DNA of 64,000 nt from Streptomyces sp. T12. Its GTDB lineage: Bacteria > Actinomycetota > Actinomycetes > Streptomycetales > Streptomycetaceae. The notes beneath the pieces are model-generated. The model saw only the letters and a list, made by a program, of their open reading frames with translations, had not been told where the DNA came from and made no database searches. Position 1 is the stretch's first letter. Each line of letters begins with the position of its first letter. The position numbers and the translations under genes are program-made. Location of the stretch: positions 5,518,001 through 5,582,000 of the forward strand of contig NZ_CP117866.1 of NCBI RefSeq assembly GCF_028736035.1. Direction: 5' to 3'. Below are positions 35,212 through 43,196 of the stretch, piece after piece.

Positions 35212-35258
35212 AGCCCCCGGCCCCTCCCCACGCGTAGAAGGAGGAGGGGCCGGGGGCT
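35212..35258. terminator. Bidirectional terminator after the galactanase
   Basis: Perfect 16-bp stem (35212-35227 with 35243-35258), 15-base loop, between the galactanase stop and the stop of the opposing small gene at 35260. A short T-run follows on the plus strand. Confidence 0.75.
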
Positions 35259-35259
35259 T

Positions 35260-35640
35260 TCACTGGTCCGAGTAGCCGATGTCCCCGATGGTCCAGGCGC
35301 TCACGTCCTCCAGCGCGACGCGGTACATGCCTCCCGTGTCGGGGATGCCGAAGCTGCCCTGGAGAATCCGGGCGACGTGGAAGTGCAGGTGGGTGGGCCT
35401 GTCACCGTGCTCCGGCCGGTGGTCGCCGCCTGCCTGGAGCGAGGTGAACGCGGCGGCGAACCGCCCCAGGTGCTCGGAGTCCTGCAGGACTTCGGCCACC
35501 CGCTCCTTCCACAGGGCTTCCGGGGCCAGCCGTCCCGTGATGACGGCTCCCGGAATCACCACGGTGAGGGACATCTGGCTGCTGTGCCGCGACTCCACCA
35601 TCGCGGCGATCGCGACGAGCAGGTCGTCAGGGTGCGTCAT
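35260..35640 (-). CDS. GvpU-like (gas vesicle accessory) protein
   Basis: 126 residues. The layout resembles GvpU: a core MSLTVVIPGAVITGRLAPEALWKERVAEVL followed by THLHFHVARILQG and a C-terminal MYRVALEDVSAWTIGDIGYS. GvpU proteins occur with gas vesicle genes in some bacilli. No gvp structural gene is seen in this window, so the name is tentative; a generic small protein of this fold is possible. It lies next to stress genes. Confidence 0.5.
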   Translation of the reverse strand: MTHPDDLLVAIAAMVESRHSSQMSLTVVIPGAVITGRLAPEALWKERVAEVLQDSEHLGRFAAAFTSLQAGGDHRPEHGDRPTHLHFHVARILQGSFGIPDTGGMYRVALEDVSAWTIGDIGYSDQ

Positions 35641-35694
35641 GCCTCAGGAGCCTAGCCCGACCACGGGCGCCGCGGCGTGCCGGGAACCGAGACG

Positions 35695-35982
35695 TCACCA
35701 GCCGAGCGCACCTTCGTCAGCCCGCACGTCCTGGGCCGGCCTGGCGGGGGGCGCGTCGTGGCAGGTGAAGCCGAGTCGGGTCAGCGCCCGGCGCATCTCA
35801 CCCGTGGTGAAGTCGCGGCGGTTCTGCCTGGTGATCACTTCCCCGACCTGCATGACGGGGTAGACGCGGTGGTCGATGGTCACGGCCACGCCGGTGACGG
35901 GTTCGGGCGTGATGCCGCTCATCGAGTGCTCGACCTCACTCTTGGTCAGGTCGAAGGGGAATCGGGCGATGACACAGCGCAT
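35695..35982 (-). CDS. SCO5918 family small protein
   Basis: 95 residues from ATG 35982, chosen because GGAGG lies 5 bases upstream. MRCVIARFPFDLTKSEVEHSM and VMQVGEVITRQNRRDFTTGEMRRALTRLGFTC match the Streptomyces family named after SCO5918. Its function is unknown. It follows cspA copy 2, an association also seen in other Streptomyces, so a link to cold shock or RNA is plausible. Confidence 0.8.
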   Translation of the reverse strand: MRCVIARFPFDLTKSEVEHSMSGITPEPVTGVAVTIDHRVYPVMQVGEVITRQNRRDFTTGEMRRALTRLGFTCHDAPPARPAQDVRADEGALGW

Positions 35983-36116
35983 GGATGCCTCCACAGACGC
36001 GAGAATGAGCCGAAGACAATTCGAAAATCCCGGCCTCTCGGCGCTGAATCCGAGGCGGTCAACAATCCGGGAACTCGGGAGACGCAGGGGGTTCGTGGAA
36101 CTGGGGGAACACAAGA

Positions 36117-36151
36117 GCTGGGGCCCGCACCCCAAGAGTGCGGGCCCCAGC
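36117..36151 (-). terminator. Terminator of the second cspA gene
   Basis: Perfect 14-bp stem GCTGGGGCCCGCAC (36117-36130) with its complement at 36138-36151 and a 7-base loop. It closely matches the hairpin after cspA copy 1, suggesting the two genes arose by duplication with their flanks. Confidence 0.75.
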
Positions 36152-36170
36152 CACATGGTTCGTGTCAGCG

Positions 36171-36374
36171 TCAGGCGGGAACGATGTTCTCGGCCTGCGG
36201 GCCCTTCTGGCCCTGCGTGACGTCGAAGGTAACCTTCTGGCCTTCCTGAAGCTCGCGGAAGCCGCTGGTGGCGATGTTCGAGTAGTGGGCGAACACGTCA
36301 GCGCCGCCGCCGTCCTGCTCGATGAAGCCGAAGCCCTTTTCCGCGTTGAACCACTTCACGGTGCCAGATGCCAT
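36171..36374 (-). CDS. Cold-shock protein CspA family (copy 2)
   Basis: 67 residues from ATG 36374 with GGGAGA upstream. RNP1 KGFGFI and RNP2 VFAHYS are intact. It differs from copy 1 (8273-8476) by one residue (Ala for Pro near residue 29). The leader and terminator are also conserved. The two copies face different partners: helicase at copy 1, SCO5918-family gene at copy 2. Confidence 0.95.
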   Translation of the reverse strand: MASGTVKWFNAEKGFGFIEQDGGGADVFAHYSNIATSGFRELQEGQKVTFDVTQGQKGPQAENIVPA

Positions 36375-36530
36375 ATTGAATCTCCCTTGGGGGGCAGTGC
36401 CGGAGTCCGCACTTTACGGATCCGAGTCGCCGCGATGATCACCCCTCCGGAAGAATCCGGAAAGCTCTGCAAAGAAACAAGTCTCTGGCAACCAAAACTG
36501 CAACTGGTATCACGCTAACACGGGTCGGGC
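36375..36530 (-). promoter_or_regulatory. cspA copy 2 promoter and conserved leader
   Basis: On the minus strand a possible -10 (TAGCGT) near 36518 precedes the block 36479-36504, which matches 8628-8653 at most positions. A second conserved stretch with repeated TCCGGA palindromes lies near 36400-36465. Confidence 0.55.
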
Positions 36531-36571
36531 CGAAACTCCCACGTTTTTTCGGCCCCGTACAGGAATTCTTA

Positions 36572-36605
36572 TCCCGCCGCGGTAGGTAATTCTGTACCGG
36601 CGGGA
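36572..36605 (-). terminator. Terminator after the MerR gene
   Basis: Arms TCCCGCCGCGGTA (36572-36584) and TACCGGCGGGA (36595-36605) pair with a 2-base bulge. It begins directly after the MerR stop codon and is followed by an AT-rich stretch. Confidence 0.5.
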
Positions 36606-36944
36606 CTAGGTATCCGCGCCGTGCTCGTCCAGCTCCCGGCGCATTTCCCGGTTCCGGCGGAGGGCGTCCTCGAGCTGGTCCTCGAGCGAGACGATGCGGC
36701 AGGCGGCCTCGACGGGGGTGCCCTGGTCGACGAGCTCACGGGCGCGGGCGGCGGTGCGCAACTGGCGGCGGGAGTACCGGCGGTGGCCGCCCTCCGAACG
36801 CAGGGGAGTGATCAGCGCGGCTTCGCCGATGGCCCTGAGGAAGGCGGGGGTGATGCCGAGGACATCGGCCGCTCGTCCCATGGTGTAGGCGGGATAGTCG
36901 TCGTCGTCGAGGTTCCCGGCGGCGGGGGCGTTCTCAGCGGGCAT
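36606..36944 (-). CDS. MerR family transcriptional regulator (small)
   Basis: 112 residues. The MerR winged helix is YTMGRAADVLGITPAFLRAIGEAALITPLRSEGGHRRYSRRQLRTAARARELVDQG, with a coiled-coil-like tail (VSLEDQLEDALRRNREMRRELDEHG). It lacks a ligand domain, like the short heat-shock or stress-type MerR (HspR-like) proteins. Its targets are unknown. Confidence 0.88.
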   Translation of the reverse strand: MPAENAPAAGNLDDDDYPAYTMGRAADVLGITPAFLRAIGEAALITPLRSEGGHRRYSRRQLRTAARARELVDQGTPVEAACRIVSLEDQLEDALRRNREMRRELDEHGADT

Positions 36945-37049
36945 GGCACCTTCGTTTCGCGGACGCGGGACAACCCTAACTCCGGCGGGCGGAGAATATG
37001 GTCCCGCTGCGACAGACTTTCTCCCACCGTGCGGGGCGGGCCCGCGGGG

Positions 37050-37217
37050 TCAGCGCAGGGGACGCCGGACGCGCCGGGACCCCACCACCGCGAAGAACGC
37101 CACGTCGGCCACGAAGAGCACCACACCGATGGCCAGCAGATAGCCCAGCCCGTCCGCCGCCGCACCGATGATCCCCAGGATCACGGCCACCAGCAGGAGC
37201 AGCAGAAACGTCACCAT
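37050..37217 (-). CDS. Small two-helix membrane protein
   Basis: 55 residues from ATG 37217, chosen for the excellent AGGAGGTGATC upstream. Two hydrophobic helices (MVTFLLLLLVAVILGIIGAAADGLGYLLAIGVVLFVADVAFFAVVG) are followed by a basic tail SRRVRRPLR. No family function is known; similar proteins sit near stress genes in Streptomyces. Confidence 0.75.
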   Translation of the reverse strand: MVTFLLLLLVAVILGIIGAAADGLGYLLAIGVVLFVADVAFFAVVGSRRVRRPLR

Positions 37218-37239
37218 CGACCCGATCACCTCCTGGCGG

Positions 37240-37596
37240 TCAGCGGCGCGCGAGTTGCCGTTCGCCATGGACACCCGGCTGGTAGGCGAGGTCGTAGTAG
37301 CGGAAGATCGTCTCCTCCTGCTCGGCGGGCAGCACGTCGTCCGTCCCGATCGAAGGCGCCTTCCGCACGGTCCCCTTGGCGTGGGGGACCTTCACGTAGT
37401 CGGGCCCCAGGACCGCCTCGTCGAGCGGGACGAAGACCAGACGCTGACGGGTGGGCAGCCCCGTACGGACCGTGGCCATGGCCGGTTCGTCCGTGGCCGT
37501 GTCCACGTAGACGGCTTCGAGAGTGCCGATCTTGTGACCCTTGGGGTCGACCACGTCGTGCTCGCGCCACTCCCGCACATCGGCCGCGTGGATCAT
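37240..37596 (-). CDS. PRC-barrel domain protein
   Basis: 118 residues. VREWREHDVVDPKGHKIGTLEAVYVDTATDEPAMATVRTG is a PRC-barrel, followed by LVFVPLDEAVLGPDYVKVPHAKGTVRKAP and a C-terminal ETIFRYYDLAYQPG. PRC-barrel proteins occur in RNA processing and stress roles; this type is a common Streptomyces general-stress protein. It overlaps the upstream gene by ATGA. Confidence 0.88.
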   Translation of the reverse strand: MIHAADVREWREHDVVDPKGHKIGTLEAVYVDTATDEPAMATVRTGLPTRQRLVFVPLDEAVLGPDYVKVPHAKGTVRKAPSIGTDDVLPAEQEETIFRYYDLAYQPGVHGERQLARR

Positions 37597-38102
37597 GGCT
37601 GCCTCGTGTCCTGGCTGCTGAAGGTGTCGACGAGGATCTGCTCGGCCCCTTTGAGGTTGTCGGCGCGCACCGCCTGGGCCATCGCCGCCCGCGCCGCGTC
37701 GGGCGGGCTGTCCGGCGGTACGACGAGCAGGGAGAAGAGGTCCTGATCGCCCCGGGTGACCAGGACGGTGTTGTCGCCGACGGACGACGCGTCGATGTGC
37801 ACGACCCGGCCCTCGACGACCAGGCGCGTCGGCAGTCCGTCCCAGGAGGCGGAGTCCAGGCCGATCCGGGCGATCGGCCCGAGGTGTTCGGTCAGGGCCC
37901 CGACCAGGCCGGGCAGTTCGACGGCGATGTCACGGGAGCGCGGCCACCACGCGCCGTCGAGGACGCCCTGGCGGTCATGTGTCGTCTCCAGCCGAAGAAG
38001 GGCTGTCCCGGGGCGTATGGACTCGTGGACGCCGTCCGAGAGCAGTCCTGTGGCGACGGGGGGATCGGTACCGGGCACTGTGCTCACCTTGTCCGTGCTC
38101 AC
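37593..38102 (-). CDS. DUF5994 family protein
   Basis: 169 residues. The family signature includes RPGTALLRLETTHDRQGVLDGAWWPRSRDIAVELPGLVGALTEHLGPIARIGLDSASWDGLPTRL. The function is unknown. It is translationally coupled to the PRC-barrel gene and part of the stress group here. Confidence 0.8.
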   Translation of the reverse strand: MSTDKVSTVPGTDPPVATGLLSDGVHESIRPGTALLRLETTHDRQGVLDGAWWPRSRDIAVELPGLVGALTEHLGPIARIGLDSASWDGLPTRLVVEGRVVHIDASSVGDNTVLVTRGDQDLFSLLVVPPDSPPDAARAAMAQAVRADNLKGAEQILVDTFSSQDTRQP

Positions 38103-38270
38103 CTGTCCTGGACTTCTCGTTCCACGCTACTCCTGCGCGGGGCCCGGGAACGGCCGGGAGTACGGTGAAAGTGCCGAGGGCTCTTCGTGCGCCCGCTGCC
38201 CCGCGGTGCCGTCCTCGGCGAACCATGACGCCGGGCCGGCCTTGTCCGGACCCGGGGCAGGAACCGCCTC

Positions 38271-38975
38271 ATGGCCGTGAACGTGCCCGACCGGAGGGGC
38301 AGGCAAGCGCCGTCGCCCCTGGAAGGGGAACGTATCCGCCCGCTGTCGCGATGGCAGATCGAGGACCGGCAGAAGGAACTCGGTGACCTGTACGCGGAGC
38401 TCTCCGGGGGCGATCCGCGGGCGTGGAACCAGGCCCGCGAGCTGTTCCTGCGCCGACTCGCGGTCGAGGTGCAGCGACCGGGTTTCGCCCTGCTGGTCGC
38501 GGAGCGGGGCGTGCTCCAGGTGCCGGGGACGGCCGAGGTGGGCGGGGCGGGCGGTGCCGAGGACCTCGCTCGCCGTGGGGAGGGCGTCGTACTGACGGGA
38601 TGTGCCTACGGCTTTCCGGTGCCCGCGCAGGGGCCCTGGTGGCGAGGTCTGGACGGGTATCTCCCGCGGGATCTGCTCCGGCTCGCCGCCGCCGGGAGGC
38701 TCTTCGCGATCTCCGGGCTGCTGGTCCCCTCCCGCGTGCGCACCCAGTACCCCGGCCGTGAGTGGAACCTCGCCCGGCGCCTGCAGCGGCGGTTGCTCGC
38801 CGACCGCACCGCCGGACTCGCCGGCCGTCCCGTGGTGCTCGGCGTCACGCTGGTGGACCGCGGCGACACCGCGACCCTGCGGGCCTTGCGGGCCTGGGGC
38901 TGGCGTTCGGTGCGGGCCGACGCCCGGGACAGGGCCCGCACGGCGCCGTGCCGCGCCCTGGTCATCGGGCCGTGA
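38271..38975 (+). CDS. Hypothetical protein, 234 residues
   Basis: The family is not recognised. The sequence is Arg-rich with an N-terminal IRPLSRWQIEDRQKELGDLYAELSGGDP, a middle ARELFLRRLAVEVQRPGFALLVAE, and a C-terminal RTQYPGREWNLARRLQRRLLADRTAGLAGRPVVLGVTLVDRG. There are no membrane helices. It is divergent from the DUF5994 gene across 168 bases in which no clear site is seen. Confidence 0.65.
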   Translation: MAVNVPDRRGRQAPSPLEGERIRPLSRWQIEDRQKELGDLYAELSGGDPRAWNQARELFLRRLAVEVQRPGFALLVAERGVLQVPGTAEVGGAGGAEDLARRGEGVVLTGCAYGFPVPAQGPWWRGLDGYLPRDLLRLAAAGRLFAISGLLVPSRVRTQYPGREWNLARRLQRRLLADRTAGLAGRPVVLGVTLVDRGDTATLRALRAWGWRSVRADARDRARTAPCRALVIGP

Positions 38976-38996
38976 CGGCCGTTCGCGGAATCAGCC

Positions 38997-39689
38997 TCAC
39001 CAGGCAGCTCCCGAGCCGGTGTCCCCCGGCTTCACCAGGCCGGCCTCGTACGCGACGATCACCGCCTGGGCGCGGTCGCGCAGGCCGAGTTTGGTGAAGA
39101 GCCGGTTGATGTGGGTCTTGACGGTGTGGTCGGTGATGGTCAGGCGTTCGGCGATGTCGGTGTTGGACAGCCCCTGGGCGATCAGCAGCAGCACCTCCGA
39201 CTCGCGCGCGGTGAGCCGGTCGAGGAGCGCCTCGGGCACCTCGGGCGGGCGCCGCTGGGCGAACTCGGCGATCAGCCGTCGCGTGATGCCGGGCGCCAGC
39301 ATCGCGTCACCGGCCGCCACGACCCGTACCGCGTGCAGCAGTTCCGGAAAGGTGGCGTCCTTCAGCAGGAAGCCGCTGGCCCCGGCCGCGAGCGCGTCGA
39401 AGACGTACCGGTCGAGGTCGAAGGTGGTGAGCATCAGCGCCCTGGTGCGCCCGTCGGTCTCCCGGAGGATGGCGCGCGCGGCCTGGATGCCGTCCAGCTT
39501 CGGCATGCGGATGTCCAGCAGCGCCACGTCGGGCCGGTGTTCCAGGGCCAGGGCGATGGCCTGTTCGCCGTTCTCCGCCTCGCCGACGATGTCGATGTCG
39601 TCCTGGGTGGACAGCAGGTTCACGAAGGCGGTCCGCACCACCGTCTGGTCGTCGGCGACTATCGCCCGGATCGGTTCCGTCACCGTCAC
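38997..39689 (-). CDS. NarL/LuxR-type response regulator
   Basis: 230 residues. The receiver has IRAIVADDQTVVRTAF (acidic pair), the phosphoacceptor in PDVALLDIRMPKLDG, and Lys in GFLLKDATF. The C-terminal LuxR HTH is LTARESEVLLLIAQGLSNTDIAERLTITDHTVKTHINRLFTKLGLRDRAQAV. It overlaps the preceding kinase gene by 4 bases; the pair is a complete two-component system. The signal is unknown. Confidence 0.94.
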   Translation of the reverse strand: MTVTEPIRAIVADDQTVVRTAFVNLLSTQDDIDIVGEAENGEQAIALALEHRPDVALLDIRMPKLDGIQAARAILRETDGRTRALMLTTFDLDRYVFDALAAGASGFLLKDATFPELLHAVRVVAAGDAMLAPGITRRLIAEFAQRRPPEVPEALLDRLTARESEVLLLIAQGLSNTDIAERLTITDHTVKTHINRLFTKLGLRDRAQAVIVAYEAGLVKPGDTGSGAAW

Positions 39690-40939
39690 TCGCCCACACC
39701 CTCCGCAAGACTCCTGGCGCTCGCCCGTGCCGGGAGTTCGGCGTCGACCAGGAAGCCGCCCCCGGGACCGGCCGCCCCGCAGGTCAGCCGTCCACCGAGC
39801 AGGCTCGCACGCTCCCGCATACCGCTCAACCCGTGCCCCCCGGAGCCCGGTTCGGCGGGCTTCGGCTCCGGATCCGGCCCTGGTCCGTCGTCCACGACGC
39901 GCAACCGCACCTGGGACGGGCTGAATTCCAGCCGTACCCGGACCTTGGCGCCCGGGGCGTGCCGGCGGGCGTTGGTCAGGGCTTCCTGCACGATCCGGTA
40001 CACGGTCAGTTCGACCGACGGCGGCAGAGCTGCCGGGCGCGTCCCCTCGGTGTGCAGTTCGACCTCGCCGCCCCCGGAGCGGTGTGCGTCCAGCAGGGCG
40101 TCGAGGGAGTCGAGCGTCGGCTGCGGCGCGATCGGCGCCGACTCCTCGCCCCCGGGGTCGTTCGCGCGCAACACGCTGAGCAGTTGGCGCAGTTCGGCCA
40201 TCGCCGACCGGGCGGACCCGGCGATCTGCTGAAAACCCTCGCGGGCGGCCGGGGACAGATCGGGCGTGGTGTAGGTCGCGCTCTCCGCCTGGACGGCGAT
40301 CACGGACACCGCGTGGGCCACCACGTCGTGCAACTCCCGTGCTATGGCGGCCCGTTCGGCTGCGGCGGCGTGCCGGCGCTCCATGGCGATCAGCTCGCGC
40401 TGAGCTGCCTCACGCGCCTGCAGGGTCTCCTCCCGGCTGCGGAAGGCGTCCGCCACGCCGACGGTGGCCACCACACCCACGGCCAGGACGAACGACTCGG
40501 TGAAGTACGACATCGAGCCGTCGGCGCCGACAGCGGGCGCCCTGCCCCCGAGGTCGTACACGCCCGTCACCACATGGCCCACGTTGACCAGCACCGATCC
40601 GGTGATGCCGGCCGTGATGAGCAGGGCGGGATGCAGGACGCGGTGCCGCGCGAGCGTGTAGAGGCCCATGACGCCGGCCACCGCAACCGCCAGCAGCAGT
40701 TCCGGGCGGAAGAGGAAGTTCAGCAGGGCGGCGGGCACGACCAGGAGCCCGGTGCGGGGTTCCAGCCGCCGCCACAGCAGCGGCAGCACCACGAAGGGCA
40801 GCGTGGCCAGGACGGTGGCGGAGGTGATCCGGCCGTTCAGGACCTCGGCGGCGGCCAGCAGGGCCAGCAGCCCGCCGCTGACGTACGGGTAGCGGGGGGA
40901 GCGGGGCCAGGCGGTGGGCCGGAGCGACGACTGACGCAT
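39686..40939 (-). CDS. Sensor histidine kinase partner of the response regulator
   Basis: 417 residues from ATG 40939. Several N-terminal helices (YPYVSGGLLALLAAAEVLNG and later segments) precede HisKA_3 with IARELHDVVAHAVSVIAVQAES. The N box is YRIVQEALTNARRHAPG and the G box region GGHGLSGMRERASLLGG. This fits a DesK-like kinase. It is coupled to the response regulator downstream. Confidence 0.93.
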   Translation of the reverse strand: MRQSSLRPTAWPRSPRYPYVSGGLLALLAAAEVLNGRITSATVLATLPFVVLPLLWRRLEPRTGLLVVPAALLNFLFRPELLLAVAVAGVMGLYTLARHRVLHPALLITAGITGSVLVNVGHVVTGVYDLGGRAPAVGADGSMSYFTESFVLAVGVVATVGVADAFRSREETLQAREAAQRELIAMERRHAAAAERAAIARELHDVVAHAVSVIAVQAESATYTTPDLSPAAREGFQQIAGSARSAMAELRQLLSVLRANDPGGEESAPIAPQPTLDSLDALLDAHRSGGGEVELHTEGTRPAALPPSVELTVYRIVQEALTNARRHAPGAKVRVRLEFSPSQVRLRVVDDGPGPDPEPKPAEPGSGGHGLSGMRERASLLGGRLTCGAAGPGGGFLVDAELPARASARSLAEGVGE

Positions 40940-41108
40940 CCCCACATTGTCGGCCGGACCGGCCCGGACCGCGTCACCGTACGGGTTGACCCAACGGCCG
41001 GACGAGTACCACGGGTTGACGCCGAGGATCGCATTCCGGTGTGACGATTGCGGGCCGCCCCTTGCGAAGACTTGACCGCCAGGACACGTCGCTGACCAGG
41101 GGGTAGGG

Positions 41109-43190
41109 ATGCACGGGCTGTCGCGGGGAACGGTGGTGTCGCAGGCGTCCTTGCCGGTGTCCGTACGGCCCGCGGTACCGGCTCCGCCGGCGCCACGCAC
41201 GGCTGCTGCCCCGTCGGCCCCATCGGTCTCAACGGCCCCAACGGCCTCATCGGCGTCCGCCGTCCGCTGGGAGACGGTTTTGTGGGCGCTCTGCTGCGGG
41301 TTCGCGCTGCTGCTCTGGCTGCGCTCGGACCTGGCTCCCCATCAGGTGTGGGGTGCCTGCGCGGCCGTCGGGTACGGCACGGCCGCGATCGTCGCCCATC
41401 GGGCCTCGCGACCCTGGGGCCGGCCGAGTGCGGCCGCCGCGGTGACCGGGTCGGTCCTCGTGCCTGTGCTGTTCCTGGTCGCCCACGGGGCGCGCCAGAT
41501 GGAGGTCGAGGTCGTCGAACGCTCCGGCGCCCTGCTGCTGGACTCCGGCAGCCCTTACGTGCCGGATCCAGCGGAACTGCGGGACTACAACCCGTACTTG
41601 CCCGGTACGGCACTCTTCGGACTGCCGCGAGCCGTTCTCGGCGAGAGCCCGCTCGGGGACGCCCGGCTCTGGTTCGCCGCCGTGTTCCTCGGCGCCATGG
41701 CGCTCGCCGCCGTGGTGGCCCTCGGCCCTCGCGGCGTGCGCGCAGGCGCCGTCCCCGCCGCAAACGCCCTGCTGTGGCTCGCCGCCGCGCCCGTGGTCGC
41801 GTTGCCGCTTGCCGTCGGTGGTGTTGATCTGCCGGTCATCGGGCTGATGTGCCTTGCCCTTGCCCTCGCCGGGCGAGGTGGCTCGGGGGTGGGCGCGGGG
41901 CTCGCGCTGGGCGCGGCGGCGGCGTTGAAGTGGACCGCCTGGCCGCTGCTGCCCGTGGGGCTGGCCCTGCTCGCGGTCACCGCCGGGCGCCGGGCCGTGC
42001 TGCGCGCCGCCGCGACGGCACTGACGCTGGCCGCGCTCGCGGTGCTCCCCATCGCCCTGGCCGACCCGCGGACCTTCGCCGAGCATCTGCTCCTGTTCCC
42101 GCTCGGCGAGGGCGGGACCGGCTCCCCGGCGACCAGCCCGCTGCCCGGTCACCTCCTGGCCCGTCATGTGCCGGGGGGCTTCGTCCTCGCGGTCGTGGCG
42201 CTCGTGGTGAGCGCGGCCGCGGTGGCCGTGTCGCTCGCCACCCGGCCGCCGCGCACCACCGTCGCCGCGGCGGACCGGCTCGCGCTGGGGCTCGGTCTCG
42301 CCATGTGCCTGATCCCGGCGACCCGCTTCGGATACCTCGTCTACCCGCTGGTGCTGCTCGGCTGGTTCCGCCTCGTGTCGGCCGGCCGGCGCCCGGCCCC
42401 GTCAGGAGCCGCCATGCCCACCCGACTCGCCCCGCCCCGGCCCGCCGAACGCCGCGTAGGCCGGACCTACTCCCTGCTGCGCACCCTCAGCCGCCGCTTC
42501 TCCTTCGTGGAGGACGAGATCGACGGTCTCCACAAGGTGGTGGGCGAGGGCGACATCTGCCTCGACGTCGGCGCGGAGTACGGGCTCTACACCTACGCCC
42601 TGTCGTGCGTGGCCGGCCCGAAGGGCAGCGTGCACAGCTTCGAGCCGCTGCCCGGCCCGTACCGCGTTCTCGGCGCCGGTATCCGCCTGCTGAGCCGCGG
42701 CCGGGCGCGTGCGCACCGCGTCGCGCTCGGCGCCCACCCGAAGGACAGGGCGGTCATGAGCCTGCCATACCGCCGTGGACTTCCCGTGCACGGGCGGGCG
42801 TTCGTCACCGACGGGGCCCAAGGGCTCGGCCCCAACAGCGAGTTCGCGGGGGAGCGGCGGCTGAACGTGCGCGTCAGCACCGTGGACGCGATGGTGACGG
42901 CGGCCGCCCTGCCCCGCGTCGACTTCATCAAGGCGGACGTCGAGGGGGCGGAACCGCTGGTGCTGGCCGGGGCGGCCCGGACGCTGCTGCGCGACCGTCC
43001 CACGCTGCTGCTGGAGATCGAGCAGCGGCACCTGGCCAAGTACGGCGCCGACGCCGACGCACTGGCCGACGAGCTGCGCCGCGCGGGCTACTCGATGTTC
43101 CTGTGGCGGGACGGCGACTGGCGCCCCGTGGACCGGGTCACCACGGCACACCGCAACTACCTGTTCACCGTGAAGCCGCTGGAGGACTGA
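41109..43190 (+). CDS. GT87-type membrane glycosyltransferase fused to FkbM methyltransferase
   Basis: 693 residues. Residues 1-435 have about ten transmembrane segments, with a loop DYNPYLPGTALFGLPRAVLG after the first ones, like polyprenol-phosphate-mannose-dependent GT87 enzymes. Residues ~436-693 form an FkbM methyltransferase: DICLDVGAEYGLYTYALS (SAM motif), VHSFEPLPGPYRVL, and FIKADVEGAEPLVL. An internal ATG at 42414 has AGGAG 5 bases upstream, so the second domain may also be made separately. Similar proteins are often separate genes. Confidence 0.75.
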   Translation: MHGLSRGTVVSQASLPVSVRPAVPAPPAPRTAAAPSAPSVSTAPTASSASAVRWETVLWALCCGFALLLWLRSDLAPHQVWGACAAVGYGTAAIVAHRASRPWGRPSAAAAVTGSVLVPVLFLVAHGARQMEVEVVERSGALLLDSGSPYVPDPAELRDYNPYLPGTALFGLPRAVLGESPLGDARLWFAAVFLGAMALAAVVALGPRGVRAGAVPAANALLWLAAAPVVALPLAVGGVDLPVIGLMCLALALAGRGGSGVGAGLALGAAAALKWTAWPLLPVGLALLAVTAGRRAVLRAAATALTLAALAVLPIALADPRTFAEHLLLFPLGEGGTGSPATSPLPGHLLARHVPGGFVLAVVALVVSAAAVAVSLATRPPRTTVAAADRLALGLGLAMCLIPATRFGYLVYPLVLLGWFRLVSAGRRPAPSGAAMPTRLAPPRPAERRVGRTYSLLRTLSRRFSFVEDEIDGLHKVVGEGDICLDVGAEYGLYTYALSCVAGPKGSVHSFEPLPGPYRVLGAGIRLLSRGRARAHRVALGAHPKDRAVMSLPYRRGLPVHGRAFVTDGAQGLGPNSEFAGERRLNVRVSTVDAMVTAAALPRVDFIKADVEGAEPLVLAGAARTLLRDRPTLLLEIEQRHLAKYGADADALADELRRAGYSMFLWRDGDWRPVDRVTTAHRNYLFTVKPLED
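42404..42416 (+). promoter_or_regulatory. Internal ribosome site and ATG before the FkbM domain
   Basis: AGGAG (42404-42408) precedes an in-frame ATG (42414-42416) inside the fusion, exactly at the domain junction. It would give a 258-residue FkbM protein. Confidence 0.6.
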
Positions 43191-43196
43191 CCGACC

